Shown in pieces: positions 17,049 to 25,274 of a DNA stretch of 64,000 bases (its first letter is position 1; every line of letters starts with the position of its first letter). A model generated the notes under the pieces. The model ran no database searches and had not been told where the DNA came from. It saw only the letters and a list, made by a program, of their open reading frames with translations. Source of the stretch: Lewinellaceae bacterium (GTDB lineage: Bacteria; Bacteroidota; Bacteroidia; Chitinophagales; Saprospiraceae); assembly GCA_016708875.1 (NCBI GenBank), contig JADJFA010000006.1, positions 186,001 to 250,000 on the forward strand. The letters are read 5' to 3'. The position numbers and the translations under genes are program-made.

Positions 17049-18872
17049 ATGTTTGAAAAACGTCTATTCGACTACCTCCACCAACAACTTCGGGACTACC
17101 CACTCGAAAAGGCTTTTGGCCGAAAAGTCAACGGCGAATGGCGTTATATCTCCACCGCCGAAATGGTCGCACTGGTCAATCGTGCCAGTCTCGGTCTGCT
17201 GCAACTCGGCTTAAAACCGGGCGATAAGATTGCCACCGCCGTTTACCAAACCATCCCCGAATGGGTGGCGCTGGATTACGCCATGCTTCAAATTGGTGTG
17301 ATAAACGTGCCGATGTACCCCAGCATCAGTTCCCGCGAATACGAGTACATTTTGAACGAATCTGAGGCTAAATACTGTATTGTCGGCGAAGGCGATTTGC
17401 TCGATAAGGTGTTGGCTGCCAAAGAAAAAGCCGCTGGTTTGAAAGAAATATTCAGCTTTCACCAGCAGTCGGGCGCTCGGCATTTTTCTGAATTGTTATC
17501 TGCCGAAAATGCAGATTTTTCAGAAGTTGAACGCATCAAAAGCACCATCCGGCCCGAAGATTTGGCCACCATCATTTATACCTCCGGCACCACAGGCAAC
17601 CCGAAAGGCGTAATGCTCTCGCACCGCAATATTGTTTTTAATGTGGAGCAGGTTGGCAAACTCGCGCCCATTTATACAGGGAACCGTGTGTTGAGTTTTC
17701 TCCCCGTCAGTCACGTGTACGAACGGGTAGCGGTCTATCTCTTTACCGCTGCCGGAGCCAGTGTTACATTCACGGGCACGGATAATCTGGGTGGAGAAAC
17801 GGGTGATCTTCAAGCCATTAAACCCCATTTTTTCACCTGTGTGCCCCGCCTTCTGGAAAAAGTGTACGATCGGATTTACAACAAGGGGCTGGAATTAACC
17901 GGGCTTAAACGTTGGATATTCTTTTGGGCATTGAGCCTGGCCGAAGATTGGGATTTTGACAAAAAATTCTCAGGCTGGAAGGCTTTTCAATGGAAAATCG
18001 CAGACCGGCTTGTTTTTTCCAAATGGCGTGCAGGTCTCGGTGGCTCCGTGCAAGGCCTTACTACGGGTGCGAGTGCTTGTCCGATGCGGGTACTGCGCAG
18101 CTTCAATGCGGCGGGAATCCCCGTTCGCGAATTGTACGGACTCAGTGAGGTGGCGCCAGGCCTAAGCGTCAACGGATTTGGTCCCGGGGAGGCCATGCTT
18201 GGTACCGTGGGCATGGTGATAGATGGGGTCGAGCTTCGCATCGAAGAAGGCCCTGATTTTCGGCCAGGAGAGGGGGAAATACTTGCCAAAAGCCCTGGCC
18301 TGATGCTCGGGTATTACAAACAACCCCAACAAACCGCCGAAATGATTCGCGAAATCAACGGCGAACGCTGGCTTGCCACAGGTGATGTAGGCATGTTCGT
18401 AGATGGTTCCGGCGGTCGCAAGTTTTTGAAAATAACTGATCGAAAAAAGGAACTACTGAAGACAAGCGGCGGCAAATATGTGGCGCCCACACCCATCGAA
18501 TCCATGTTAAAAGAACATCACCTCGTGGAGCAGGCAATGGTAGTCGGCGAGAACATGAAATTCGTGTCCGTGCTTATTGTACCCTCCGCTGAAGGTCTGC
18601 GCGACTGGTGCAAAAAACACGGGGTGGAATGGACCACTTTGGCGCAGATGATTGAAAACCCAAAGGTGCTGCACCGTTACGAGATGCTCCTCGAACGCGT
18701 AAATCCGCACTTCAGCCATGTAGATCAGCTCAAAAAATTTGCACTGGTAGCAGAACCTTGGGAAGCGGTGAAAACCGACGGTACAGAAGCCGAGCTCACG
18801 CCAACACTCAAAATGAAGCGCCGGGTTATTTTGCAAAAATGCAGTCGGCAGATTGAAGAGATGTACGGCTAG
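17049..18872 (+). CDS. Long-chain fatty acid-CoA ligase (AMP-forming)
   Basis: The 607-residue protein shows the ANL motifs in order: YTSGTTGNPKGVMLSHRN (P-loop, about residue 177), the Y-G-L-S-E motif ELYGLSEVAPG, the hinge TGDVGMF...KITDRKKELLKTSGGKYVAP (about 450-480) and the C-terminal TLKMKRR. It activates fatty acids via acyl-AMP to acyl-CoA and is cytoplasmic or membrane-associated. Its stop codon lies inside an 84-bp perfect palindrome shared with the convergent gene. Confidence 0.9.
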   Translation: MFEKRLFDYLHQQLRDYPLEKAFGRKVNGEWRYISTAEMVALVNRASLGLLQLGLKPGDKIATAVYQTIPEWVALDYAMLQIGVINVPMYPSISSREYEYILNESEAKYCIVGEGDLLDKVLAAKEKAAGLKEIFSFHQQSGARHFSELLSAENADFSEVERIKSTIRPEDLATIIYTSGTTGNPKGVMLSHRNIVFNVEQVGKLAPIYTGNRVLSFLPVSHVYERVAVYLFTAAGASVTFTGTDNLGGETGDLQAIKPHFFTCVPRLLEKVYDRIYNKGLELTGLKRWIFFWALSLAEDWDFDKKFSGWKAFQWKIADRLVFSKWRAGLGGSVQGLTTGASACPMRVLRSFNAAGIPVRELYGLSEVAPGLSVNGFGPGEAMLGTVGMVIDGVELRIEEGPDFRPGEGEILAKSPGLMLGYYKQPQQTAEMIREINGERWLATGDVGMFVDGSGGRKFLKITDRKKELLKTSGGKYVAPTPIESMLKEHHLVEQAMVVGENMKFVSVLIVPSAEGLRDWCKKHGVEWTTLAQMIENPKVLHRYEMLLERVNPHFSHVDQLKKFALVAEPWEAVKTDGTEAELTPTLKMKRRVILQKCSRQIEEMYG

Positions 18873-18948
18873 AAAAATATGTTGCCGGGAGAGCTCCGAG
18901 GTTTTCGAAAACCTCGGAGCTCTCCCGGCAACATATTTTTCTAGCCGT
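18865..18948. terminator. 84-bp perfect palindrome between convergent genes
   Basis: The 42-base arms (18865-18906 and 18907-18948) pair perfectly with no spacer. The central core CTCCGAGGTTTTC/GAAAACCTCGGAG is shared with 1980-2048; the outer arms differ. Both stop codons (18870-18872 on plus, 18941-18943 on minus) lie at symmetric places in the palindrome, so both genes end in GGC TAG followed by the same sequence. Confidence 0.85.
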
Positions 18949-19459
18949 TAAAAAGCGAATCATAAGGATTTTGATCTTTTTTAGGCTCCCGCTTTTCCGG
19001 TTCAATGGGTAGCTCAGGTATTTCTACCTCCTCGTCGAAGCTTTTTTTAGGCGTGCTTTCCAATTCTTCAAACGCTACAAATTCCTCCTCCCGGCGGTTT
19101 TCCTCTTGACCAAACTGGCGGCGCAACTGCTCCATTTTGCGGTATCCAATTGCTTTTAAGAAAAGGTACAAGGAGAAGAACGGAAACACCAGCACTGCAA
19201 CTGCCAATGTAAGCAGTGCATACAAAGGGTTGGTTTCCAAAGTTTTGAGCCAACTTTTAATGGTGTCCGGAAACACACGCCAGTTGATAATGAGCGCGAG
19301 TACCAAAAGCGCAGGAGCTGCCCAAAGCAGGAGATAGTATAGCCCTTGAAGGAGGTAGTATCCGCCAACTATAAACAGCACCGAGAAAATAAGACAACCT
19401 AGCCCCCCTCCCGGAAACTGGTTCAGGCTTCGTCCACCGTAAGAATATTTGTAAATCAT
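18941..19459 (-). CDS. Membrane protein of unknown function
   Basis: The 172-residue protein has two or three hydrophobic segments (GCLIFSVLFIVGGYYLLQGLYY, a following ALLVLALII and YALLTLAVAVLVFPFFSLYLF), then a long acidic and charged C-terminal tail (residues 110-172) ending PYDSLFNG. No family was recognised. It starts 3 bases after the EVE gene ends, so the two are probably cotranscribed. Confidence 0.7.
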   Translation of the reverse strand: MIYKYSYGGRSLNQFPGGGLGCLIFSVLFIVGGYYLLQGLYYLLLWAAPALLVLALIINWRVFPDTIKSWLKTLETNPLYALLTLAVAVLVFPFFSLYLFLKAIGYRKMEQLRRQFGQEENRREEEFVAFEELESTPKKSFDEEVEIPELPIEPEKREPKKDQNPYDSLFNG

Positions 19460-19462
19460 AGT

Positions 19463-19876
19463 TCAAAGTTGGGTCTCTCCCAGGGCCAGTATGGTGGAAA
19501 ATTCGTCGGAAGACACAGGCATTACCGACAAACGTCCGTTGCGAACCAAAAGTAGTTGTTGCAAATCGGGATGCGCTTTGATTTCTGTGAGTGAAACAGG
19601 GCGTACCAAGGGTTTCAGCGGTTCCAATTCCACACAAGACCAATCGCCTTTTTCGGCCGTCGGATCCGGGTAATGCTCGCGCGCTACTCGGACGACCGCC
19701 ACAACCTCCAAGCCGATGTTGGAATGGTAAAAAAAGCAGAGGTCGCCCAGTTTCATGGCCCGCAAGTTGTTGCGTGCCTGATAGTTGCGCACACCGTCCC
19801 AACGGCCACGGCCTTCTGCTACGAGTTGGTCGTAGCCATAAACATCGGGTTCTGATTTGACGAGCCAGTAGTTCAT
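19463..19876 (-). CDS. EVE domain protein
   Basis: The 137-residue protein begins MNYWLVKSEPDVYGYDQL and contains GRWDGVRNYQARNNLRAMKLGDLCFFYHS, the EVE/YTH-like fold signature. EVE domains bind modified bases in DNA or RNA and are common near restriction and other defence genes, but also occur as stand-alone housekeeping genes. Its neighbours here are a small membrane protein and xerD, so no defence role is claimed. Confidence 0.9.
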   Translation of the reverse strand: MNYWLVKSEPDVYGYDQLVAEGRGRWDGVRNYQARNNLRAMKLGDLCFFYHSNIGLEVVAVVRVAREHYPDPTAEKGDWSCVELEPLKPLVRPVSLTEIKAHPDLQQLLLVRNGRLSVMPVSSDEFSTILALGETQL

Positions 19877-19924
19877 AATGGTGGATTTGTTTAAATTCGG
19901 GATTTGGGGATTCGGTTGATGCAG

Positions 19925-20833
19925 TCACATTTTCAATCGGGGATGGTAAAGGTAAATCGTCTCTTTGAGGTACTCTGTGTCAAGGTGGGTGTAAATCTCC
20001 GTCGTTGTGATACTCTCGTGCCCCAGCATGTCTTGAACCGCCTTAAGGTCAGCGCCACCTTCCACTAGATGTGTAGCAAAGGTGTGTCGGAAGGTGTGTG
20101 GGCTTATGTTCTTGACGATGCCCGCTTTTGCAGCAAATTCCTTTACAAGAAGAAACACCATCACACGGCTCATTTTTCCGCCCCGACGATTGAGAAAAAC
20201 TACGTTTTCCGCTTCTTTTTTTATGTTGGTGTGCAGATTTCGAACGTTTTCAAGGTAAATTCTCAAATACTTCACGGCTTCGGCGCCGATGGGCACGAGG
20301 CGTTCTTTGTTGTTTTTTCCCACCACTTTTAAAAAATTCGCTTCGAGAAAAAGTTGGGTAAGACGAAGGTTCACCAACTCACTGACGCGCAAGCCGCAAG
20401 CATACAACATCTCCAATATTGCGCGGTTGCGCTGGCCTTGCGGCTCCGAAAGATCCACAGCATTGAGCATGGCCTGTACTTCATGGACGCTGAGCACTTC
20501 CGGGATTTTGCGGCGCATCCGCGGACTTTCGAGCAGCTCTGTGGGGTCGTCGTCAAGCATGTCTTCGACCAACAGATACTTGTAAAATGCCCGAAGGCCC
20601 GAAATCAATCGGGCCTGGGTGCTGGCTTCGAGGCCAAGGCGATTGGCCCACAAAATAAACTGGGTCAGATCATTTGCCTTTACCATTAGCGGCGGCAAAA
20701 CACGAGATTCCAGCTCCAGCCATTGCACAAACTTGCCCACATCGTTGAGGTACGCTTCGATGGTATTATGGCTCATCGAGCGTTCCAGCAAAAGGTAATT
20801 GCGGAAAGATTGGAGGGCGGCGGGCCAGTTCAT
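19925..20833 (-). CDS. xerD: Tyrosine recombinase XerC/XerD-type
   Basis: The 302-residue protein has the SAM-like N-terminal core-binding domain (HNTIEAYLNDVGKFVQWL) and the catalytic domain with the conserved Arg in ACGLRVSELVNL, HTFRHTFATHLVEGG (His-x-x-Arg), the second His in LGHESI and the Tyr nucleophile in TEIYTHLD. It fits the XerD that resolves chromosome dimers at dif. No dif site was identified here. Its start is next to the 20840-20991 inverted repeat. Confidence 0.85.
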   Translation of the reverse strand: MNWPAALQSFRNYLLLERSMSHNTIEAYLNDVGKFVQWLELESRVLPPLMVKANDLTQFILWANRLGLEASTQARLISGLRAFYKYLLVEDMLDDDPTELLESPRMRRKIPEVLSVHEVQAMLNAVDLSEPQGQRNRAILEMLYACGLRVSELVNLRLTQLFLEANFLKVVGKNNKERLVPIGAEAVKYLRIYLENVRNLHTNIKKEAENVVFLNRRGGKMSRVMVFLLVKEFAAKAGIVKNISPHTFRHTFATHLVEGGADLKAVQDMLGHESITTTEIYTHLDTEYLKETIYLYHPRLKM

Positions 20834-20839
20834 GGCGGC

Positions 20840-20991
20840 AAGGAATGTCCAATGTCCAACAAGGAATGTCCAATGTCCAAATGGGCACTGCTCGTTGGAT
20901 TTGTGGTTATTATACGCTAATTTTAGATTGGATTTTTAGCCCAGAGTCTACTTGGACATTGGACATTCCTTGTTGGATATTGGACATTCCC
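20840..20991. repeat. Word-type inverted repeat between xerD and the acyl-CoA dehydrogenase gene
   Basis: The left arm holds two direct copies of AAGGAATGTCCAATGTCCAA (20840-20880). The right arm (20951-20991) holds the inverse GGACATTGGACATTCC words, also twice. A 70-base AT-rich loop separates them. The element fills the full intergenic space. Confidence 0.8.
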
Positions 20992-20992
20992 C

Positions 20993-22189
20993 TCACTCAT
21001 ACGCAGCAAGCCCTGTCACATCCTGCCCGGTAATAAGCAAATGAATATCGTGCGTGCCTTCATAAGTAAGCACGGTTTCGAGGTTCATCATGTGGCGCAT
21101 CACCGGGTATTCGTTCGTAATGCCCATACCACCATGGATTTGACGTGCTTCGCGGGCGATTTCGAGGGCCATGTGTACGTTGTTGCGCTTGGCCATGCTG
21201 ACTTGTGCAGGGGTCATTTTTCCTGAAATGGCCAATGTGCCAAGCCTCCAGGCGAGCAATTGTGCCTTTGTGATTTCAGTAATCATCTCTGCCAATTTCT
21301 TTTGCGTCAATTGGAAACCACCAATAGGGCGGCCAAATTGAACGCGCTCTTTGGAGTAACGCAAAGCCGAATCATAGCAGTCGAGTGCTGCGCCAATCGC
21401 GCCCCAGGCAATGCCGTAACGCGCCTTGGTTAGGCAAGAAAGCGGGCCTTTCAGGCCTTGAACACCTGGCAGTACATTTTTCTTGGGCACGCGTACATCT
21501 TCAAACACGAGTTCACCCGTGATGCTGGCGCGGAGGCTCCATTTGCCGTGAATTTCGGGCGCTGTGAAGCCCTTCATTCCTTTTTCGACTATCATTCCGA
21601 TGATTTTTCCTTCTTCGTTTTTAGCCCAAACTACGGCGATGTCAGCCACCGGAGAGTTGGTGATCCACATTTTGGAGCCGTTCAAAATATAGGAATCGCC
21701 ATCGTCTTTAATGTTGGAAAGCATACCATTGGGATTGGAACCGGCATCCGGCTCCGTGAGTCCAAAGCAGCCGATGAACTCGCCTTTGGCCAATTTTGGC
21801 AGGTAGTGGCGGCGTTGTTCTTCAGAACCAAAGCGATAGATCGGGTACATTACCAGCGAGCCTTGCACAGATGCCATGGAACGTACACCAGAATCGCCGC
21901 GCTCCAGTTCCTGCATGATAACACCATAAGCGATTTCGTCCATGCCACCGCAGCCATATTCGGCGGGTAAAGAAGGACCGAATGCGCCGATTTCGGCCAG
22001 ACCTTTAAACAAGTGCGTGGGGCATTCTGCCCTGTTGGCATAATCTTCTATGATAGGGCTGACTTCTGATTTCACCCATTGGCGCACGGCATCACGGGCG
22101 AGCAGGTGTTCAGAAGAAAGCAGTTCATCTACACCGTAATAGTCATGGTGTTGGTAGCGGTCTTCGCGGGCGGTGCTGGGCTTTTGCAT
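20993..22189 (-). CDS. Acyl-CoA dehydrogenase, glutaryl-CoA dehydrogenase-like
   Basis: The start is the ATG ending at 22189 (MQKPSTAREDRYQHHDYYG); a longer frame upstream has no family-like residues. The protein of 398 residues has the FAD/acyl-CoA motifs CFGLTEPDAGSNPNGM, WITNSPVADIAVVWAK, RVQFGRPIGGFQLTQKKLAEM, HGGMGITNEYPVMRH and the catalytic Glu in TYEGTHDIHLLITG. The Arg in KARYGIAWGAIGAALDCY and the overall pattern favour glutaryl-CoA dehydrogenase, which decarboxylates glutaryl-CoA to crotonyl-CoA in lysine and tryptophan breakdown. The ALDH7 gene at 28938 could belong to the same lysine pathway. Confidence 0.85.
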   Translation of the reverse strand: MQKPSTAREDRYQHHDYYGVDELLSSEHLLARDAVRQWVKSEVSPIIEDYANRAECPTHLFKGLAEIGAFGPSLPAEYGCGGMDEIAYGVIMQELERGDSGVRSMASVQGSLVMYPIYRFGSEEQRRHYLPKLAKGEFIGCFGLTEPDAGSNPNGMLSNIKDDGDSYILNGSKMWITNSPVADIAVVWAKNEEGKIIGMIVEKGMKGFTAPEIHGKWSLRASITGELVFEDVRVPKKNVLPGVQGLKGPLSCLTKARYGIAWGAIGAALDCYDSALRYSKERVQFGRPIGGFQLTQKKLAEMITEITKAQLLAWRLGTLAISGKMTPAQVSMAKRNNVHMALEIAREARQIHGGMGITNEYPVMRHMMNLETVLTYEGTHDIHLLITGQDVTGLAAYE

Positions 22190-22232
22190 GATATTGCTCA
22201 AAAAAATGTCGGTTAGGTAAAAATTTCGGGCA

Positions 22233-22240
22233 CAAAAGTA
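22233..22240 (-). promoter_or_regulatory. -7 box of the acyl-CoA dehydrogenase gene
   Basis: The minus strand reads TACTTTTG, an exact TAnnTTTG match. TTTG lies 16 bases upstream (22257-22260), somewhat closer than the usual 19. It lies about 44 bases before the start codon. Confidence 0.5.
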
Positions 22241-22386
22241 CGGAAAGTTGTTCGGGCAAATCGAACTGGAAGAAGTACTGGCGGAATTTTGACAGAATAT
22301 AATTTTTGAGGAATGCTCAACGAACCCGCCCAACATCCTCAACCCTCAATGCCTGTGCAGATAAAGACAACCTGCAAAAGAAATCT

Positions 22387-22394
22387 TACTTTTG
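22387..22394 (+). promoter_or_regulatory. -7 box of the TonB-C-like gene
   Basis: TACTTTTG fits the TAnnTTTG consensus and lies 33 bases before the chosen ATG at 22427. This supports that start over the upstream in-frame ATG at 22313. Confidence 0.55.
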
Positions 22395-22426
22395 CGCTTA
22401 AACTAATGTCTTACAACACAACGGCT

Positions 22427-23167
22427 ATGAAAAATTTTCCGCAGAAATGGATGAGCGTCCTGCTCGCATTTGTCTTCCCTGTACTACTAATGGCACAAAA
22501 CAACGGACTTCACTATGAAGTAAACCGCGTTTATCCCTATTTATCTGTTTCAAAAGAACAGTTGAAAGCAGCCAACAGCATTGCCGAGTTTAATAAGCAT
22601 TTTAAACCGAATTGGATTCGGGCGTATGAATCGGTTACCGTGTTTACCACCATTCAGGGCAAATTGCAACAATCGGTGGGCAACTCCGATGTGCTCACAC
22701 CAGACCAAAAAGCCAATCTGAATCGTGTGGATGCTGGCACGGAGATTTCAGTGGTGGTTCGGTATTTGCCGGAAAACACTTTGCAACACAATGATATTCA
22801 GGAATTTGATTTTACTTTTTCAGTAAATCCCGACTCCGAGGCAAGTTTTGCAGGAGGCCCAGAGGCCTTAATGCAGTATCTACAAAAAACGGCTATTCAG
22901 CCCATTCCGGCAAATCAGTTTCAGGGCTTGGATATGGCGGCATTCAAGTTTACGGTGAGCCAAACGGGCGATATTGTGGAGGCGAGTATTTTCCAACCCA
23001 CTAAATCAGCGGAAATGGACCAAATTTTATTGGAGGCCATTCGCAAAATGCCCACTTGGAAGCCAGCCACTTATGCCGACGGCACGACCGTACAACAGGA
23101 ATTTGCCCTCACCTTGGGCAATATGGAAAACTGTATGGTTAATTTGCTGAATATCCGCAGGAATTGA
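22427..23167 (+). CDS. Exported protein with TonB C-terminal-like domain
   Basis: The ATG at 22427 gives a signal peptide (MKNFPQKWMSVLLAFVFPVLLMA then Q). An upstream start at 22313 would put 38 residues before it. The C-terminal 65 residues (FKFTVSQTGDIVEASIFQPTKSAEMDQILLEAIRKMPTWKPA) resemble a TonB energy-transducer C-terminal domain, but no proline-rich spacer or N-terminal anchor is present. The middle region is unknown. The role is not assigned. Confidence 0.75.
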   Translation: MKNFPQKWMSVLLAFVFPVLLMAQNNGLHYEVNRVYPYLSVSKEQLKAANSIAEFNKHFKPNWIRAYESVTVFTTIQGKLQQSVGNSDVLTPDQKANLNRVDAGTEISVVVRYLPENTLQHNDIQEFDFTFSVNPDSEASFAGGPEALMQYLQKTAIQPIPANQFQGLDMAAFKFTVSQTGDIVEASIFQPTKSAEMDQILLEAIRKMPTWKPATYADGTTVQQEFALTLGNMENCMVNLLNIRRN

Positions 23168-23182
23168 ATCTTGTAGATTTAC

Positions 23183-23518
23183 TCACCATTCCCAACCTTC
23201 CAGTCCTTCCAAAGGATCGGGTTTAATGTTGAGTTTAGTCTCAGCACGCTGTTTTTGACGCTCCAGTACAAGCCTTGCAACACCGACATGGGGTGGCTCG
23301 AGTGCGCTGGGGTGTATGACTGGGCGGATTTTTTCTTCCAGCACATCCAGGCGGTAAAGCAGACTCATTAGATAATCCGGACGGCGTTGGAGCATTTCCT
23401 CGATGCGCTCGGCCAGGAGGGCAAGCAACTCGGCCTCGTCGGCGGGGGGAGGCGCAGATTCGAGCTCGAACGGTGTTCGAATGAGGGCTGTGGTTTGTTC
23501 TAATGCATTGTCAGACAT
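23183..23518 (-). CDS. Small cytoplasmic protein of unknown function
   Basis: The 111-residue acidic protein is largely helical, with a central LLALLAERIEEMLQRRPDYLMSLLYRLDVLEEKI segment and the C-terminal motif GVARLVLERQKQR. It has no signal or membrane segment. It looks like a conserved Bacteroidota protein, but I cannot name a family. It ends 15 bases from the stop of the convergent 22427 gene. Confidence 0.6.
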   Translation of the reverse strand: MSDNALEQTTALIRTPFELESAPPPADEAELLALLAERIEEMLQRRPDYLMSLLYRLDVLEEKIRPVIHPSALEPPHVGVARLVLERQKQRAETKLNIKPDPLEGLEGWEW

Positions 23519-23565
23519 TGGGGTAAAAGTACGGTGCGGTTGGCAGCATAAAGGCTTTCGCGCTT

Positions 23566-25173
23566 CTAAAACACCAATAATTTGTACACTTTCAGTGGTC
23601 GGCCCTCTTCTACAAAAGTCATGAAATAAAGTCCCTGCGAAAAGCCTGCTGTCGAGAAGGCAATGTGGTTTTCTCCTGCGGAAAGCTCCACCTCTCTTGC
23701 TTGAACCATTGCTCCTTGCGCATTGCTGATAAGCAAGGAGCCCATTGTGTTTTCACTTGTTACCAAGTTTAGATAAGCAGATTCACCAGCCTTCACAGGG
23801 TTTGGAAATATTTTAGAAATCTCCAAGTCCTCAACATCGGAAATGGTGGCCGACTTGCACACGCCCCCTGGCAATCCCTTTACGGCGAGGTTCAATCCCA
23901 GTGAGTCTTCAAAGATTATGCTCGAAACGGTATTGCACAATCCAATGGCCGTACAGTTATGGATGGTATCCAGTACTTCCAGGCAGATGTCAAAAATCAC
24001 CTCACCATCAGGGATGGAAATGGTCGTTCCGTTAATGGCATCAACAATAGTTAAGCGCAGATCAGCAGGGGTAATGAGTTTGTAACTGTCAGGTCCAAAA
24101 AAGTCAGCAACGGCAGGGTGCAAGTTCTCAATATCAATGAATTTCAATAAGTTAGAATCCCAACAGACGGAAAGTTCGCTGTCCGATATATCAAAATTTT
24201 CTACACGGAGCGGCACACAGACACTTTCTCCAATTGAGCCACCTGCTACCTCTCCAAATTCCAGCCCTATATTATTGAAAGCCGTGCATCCACTCATATC
24301 TATCTGAAATTGCAGACCACAACTTTTGCCGTCTTCAATGGTAATGAGGTAAGCGCCAGGTTCAACCACAGAGAACAGTACCGAGTCGCCGTGAAGAAGG
24401 TCCGATTGTGCGGTCAATAACTGGGCATGTACCGTAGGATCCGAAACCAACGAAATGTCAATATCATAGGTTTCGAGTAGATTGTCCTGAGGATAACCTC
24501 CCTGTACAATAAAAGACCCCAGACAGTCATCCCCTGAATTGTTAGACACGTTAGTCACACCAATTCCATTCAGGTAAACCACTTCAAAGGCCTCCTCAAC
24601 ATTCACATGCACACAGGGGCCTATAGGAGCTCCTATAGCGCTTGATTCAAACCCAAGGAATTGGGCATTGTCAACTGTTATGGGTGCAAAACGCATCAAA
24701 AGCGGCTGCTCAGCATTAAAAGTCGTTTGCATTAGACCGGAATTTACCAACCATGTATCTCCTTCGGCATTAATGGTTGGATATATCCACATCCCACTCA
24801 CAGCGCCTTCTAAAAGGCAAGTTTCCATCAGGATTTGCTGCAAATTATCGCCTTCAATAGTTGGTAAACACTGATAGAGCGCCCAGCTTACCCCAGGTTC
24901 TGTGATTGGATAGGGATCGCCAGTGAGTACAGCATCTCCGTTATGATCAATAAAAATGGAATCGCCAAGGCACAAATAAATCGTGTCTAAATCGGTGTCG
25001 GTGCTTTGGCCAATGAATGTGCCGACTTCAAACGTGCCTGCGAAATTGCAAATCCAATCTTGCTGATTTTGAACATTGTGTGAAATTTCTGAAGCGATAA
25101 AAACAGGGTTTTGCCCAAAGGTGATGGCTGAGAAATGCACTGAAAGCGCGAGCAGTAGAAATGAGTTTTTCAT
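23566..25173 (-). CDS. Secreted T9SS sorting-domain protein with cohesin-like domain
   Basis: The 535-residue protein begins with a signal peptide (MKNSFLLLALSVHFSAITFG then Q) and ends in a T9SS type A sorting domain (ISKIFPNPVKAGESAYLNL to VYKLLVF). Residues about 310-430 (GSIGESVCVPLRVENF, LSVCWDSNLLKFID) resemble a cohesin-like beta-sandwich. The N-terminal 300 residues are Cys-containing beta-rich sequence of unknown fold. It is exported by T9SS to the cell surface or medium. The substrate or partner is unknown. Confidence 0.75.
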   Translation of the reverse strand: MKNSFLLLALSVHFSAITFGQNPVFIASEISHNVQNQQDWICNFAGTFEVGTFIGQSTDTDLDTIYLCLGDSIFIDHNGDAVLTGDPYPITEPGVSWALYQCLPTIEGDNLQQILMETCLLEGAVSGMWIYPTINAEGDTWLVNSGLMQTTFNAEQPLLMRFAPITVDNAQFLGFESSAIGAPIGPCVHVNVEEAFEVVYLNGIGVTNVSNNSGDDCLGSFIVQGGYPQDNLLETYDIDISLVSDPTVHAQLLTAQSDLLHGDSVLFSVVEPGAYLITIEDGKSCGLQFQIDMSGCTAFNNIGLEFGEVAGGSIGESVCVPLRVENFDISDSELSVCWDSNLLKFIDIENLHPAVADFFGPDSYKLITPADLRLTIVDAINGTTISIPDGEVIFDICLEVLDTIHNCTAIGLCNTVSSIIFEDSLGLNLAVKGLPGGVCKSATISDVEDLEISKIFPNPVKAGESAYLNLVTSENTMGSLLISNAQGAMVQAREVELSAGENHIAFSTAGFSQGLYFMTFVEEGRPLKVYKLLVF

Positions 25174-25274
25174 TTACAGGACAAAGGATTTAAGGATGAT
25201 TGCTTACAGTCTTCCATGAAGGACTTGCAGGACTAAAAGTAAGATAATATAAGCAGTAACACATGTTGTTTTAC

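Noticed and set aside
19463..19876. EVE gene as part of a restriction or defence island
   Set aside because: No restriction, methylase or other defence gene is adjacent; neighbours are ordinary.
19925..20833. Phage or integron integrase
   Set aside because: Length and motifs fit a housekeeping XerD; no att sites, cassettes or phage genes surround it.
20840..20991. CRISPR array
   Set aside because: There are only two direct repeat copies per side, in inverted orientation, with no spacers and no cas genes.
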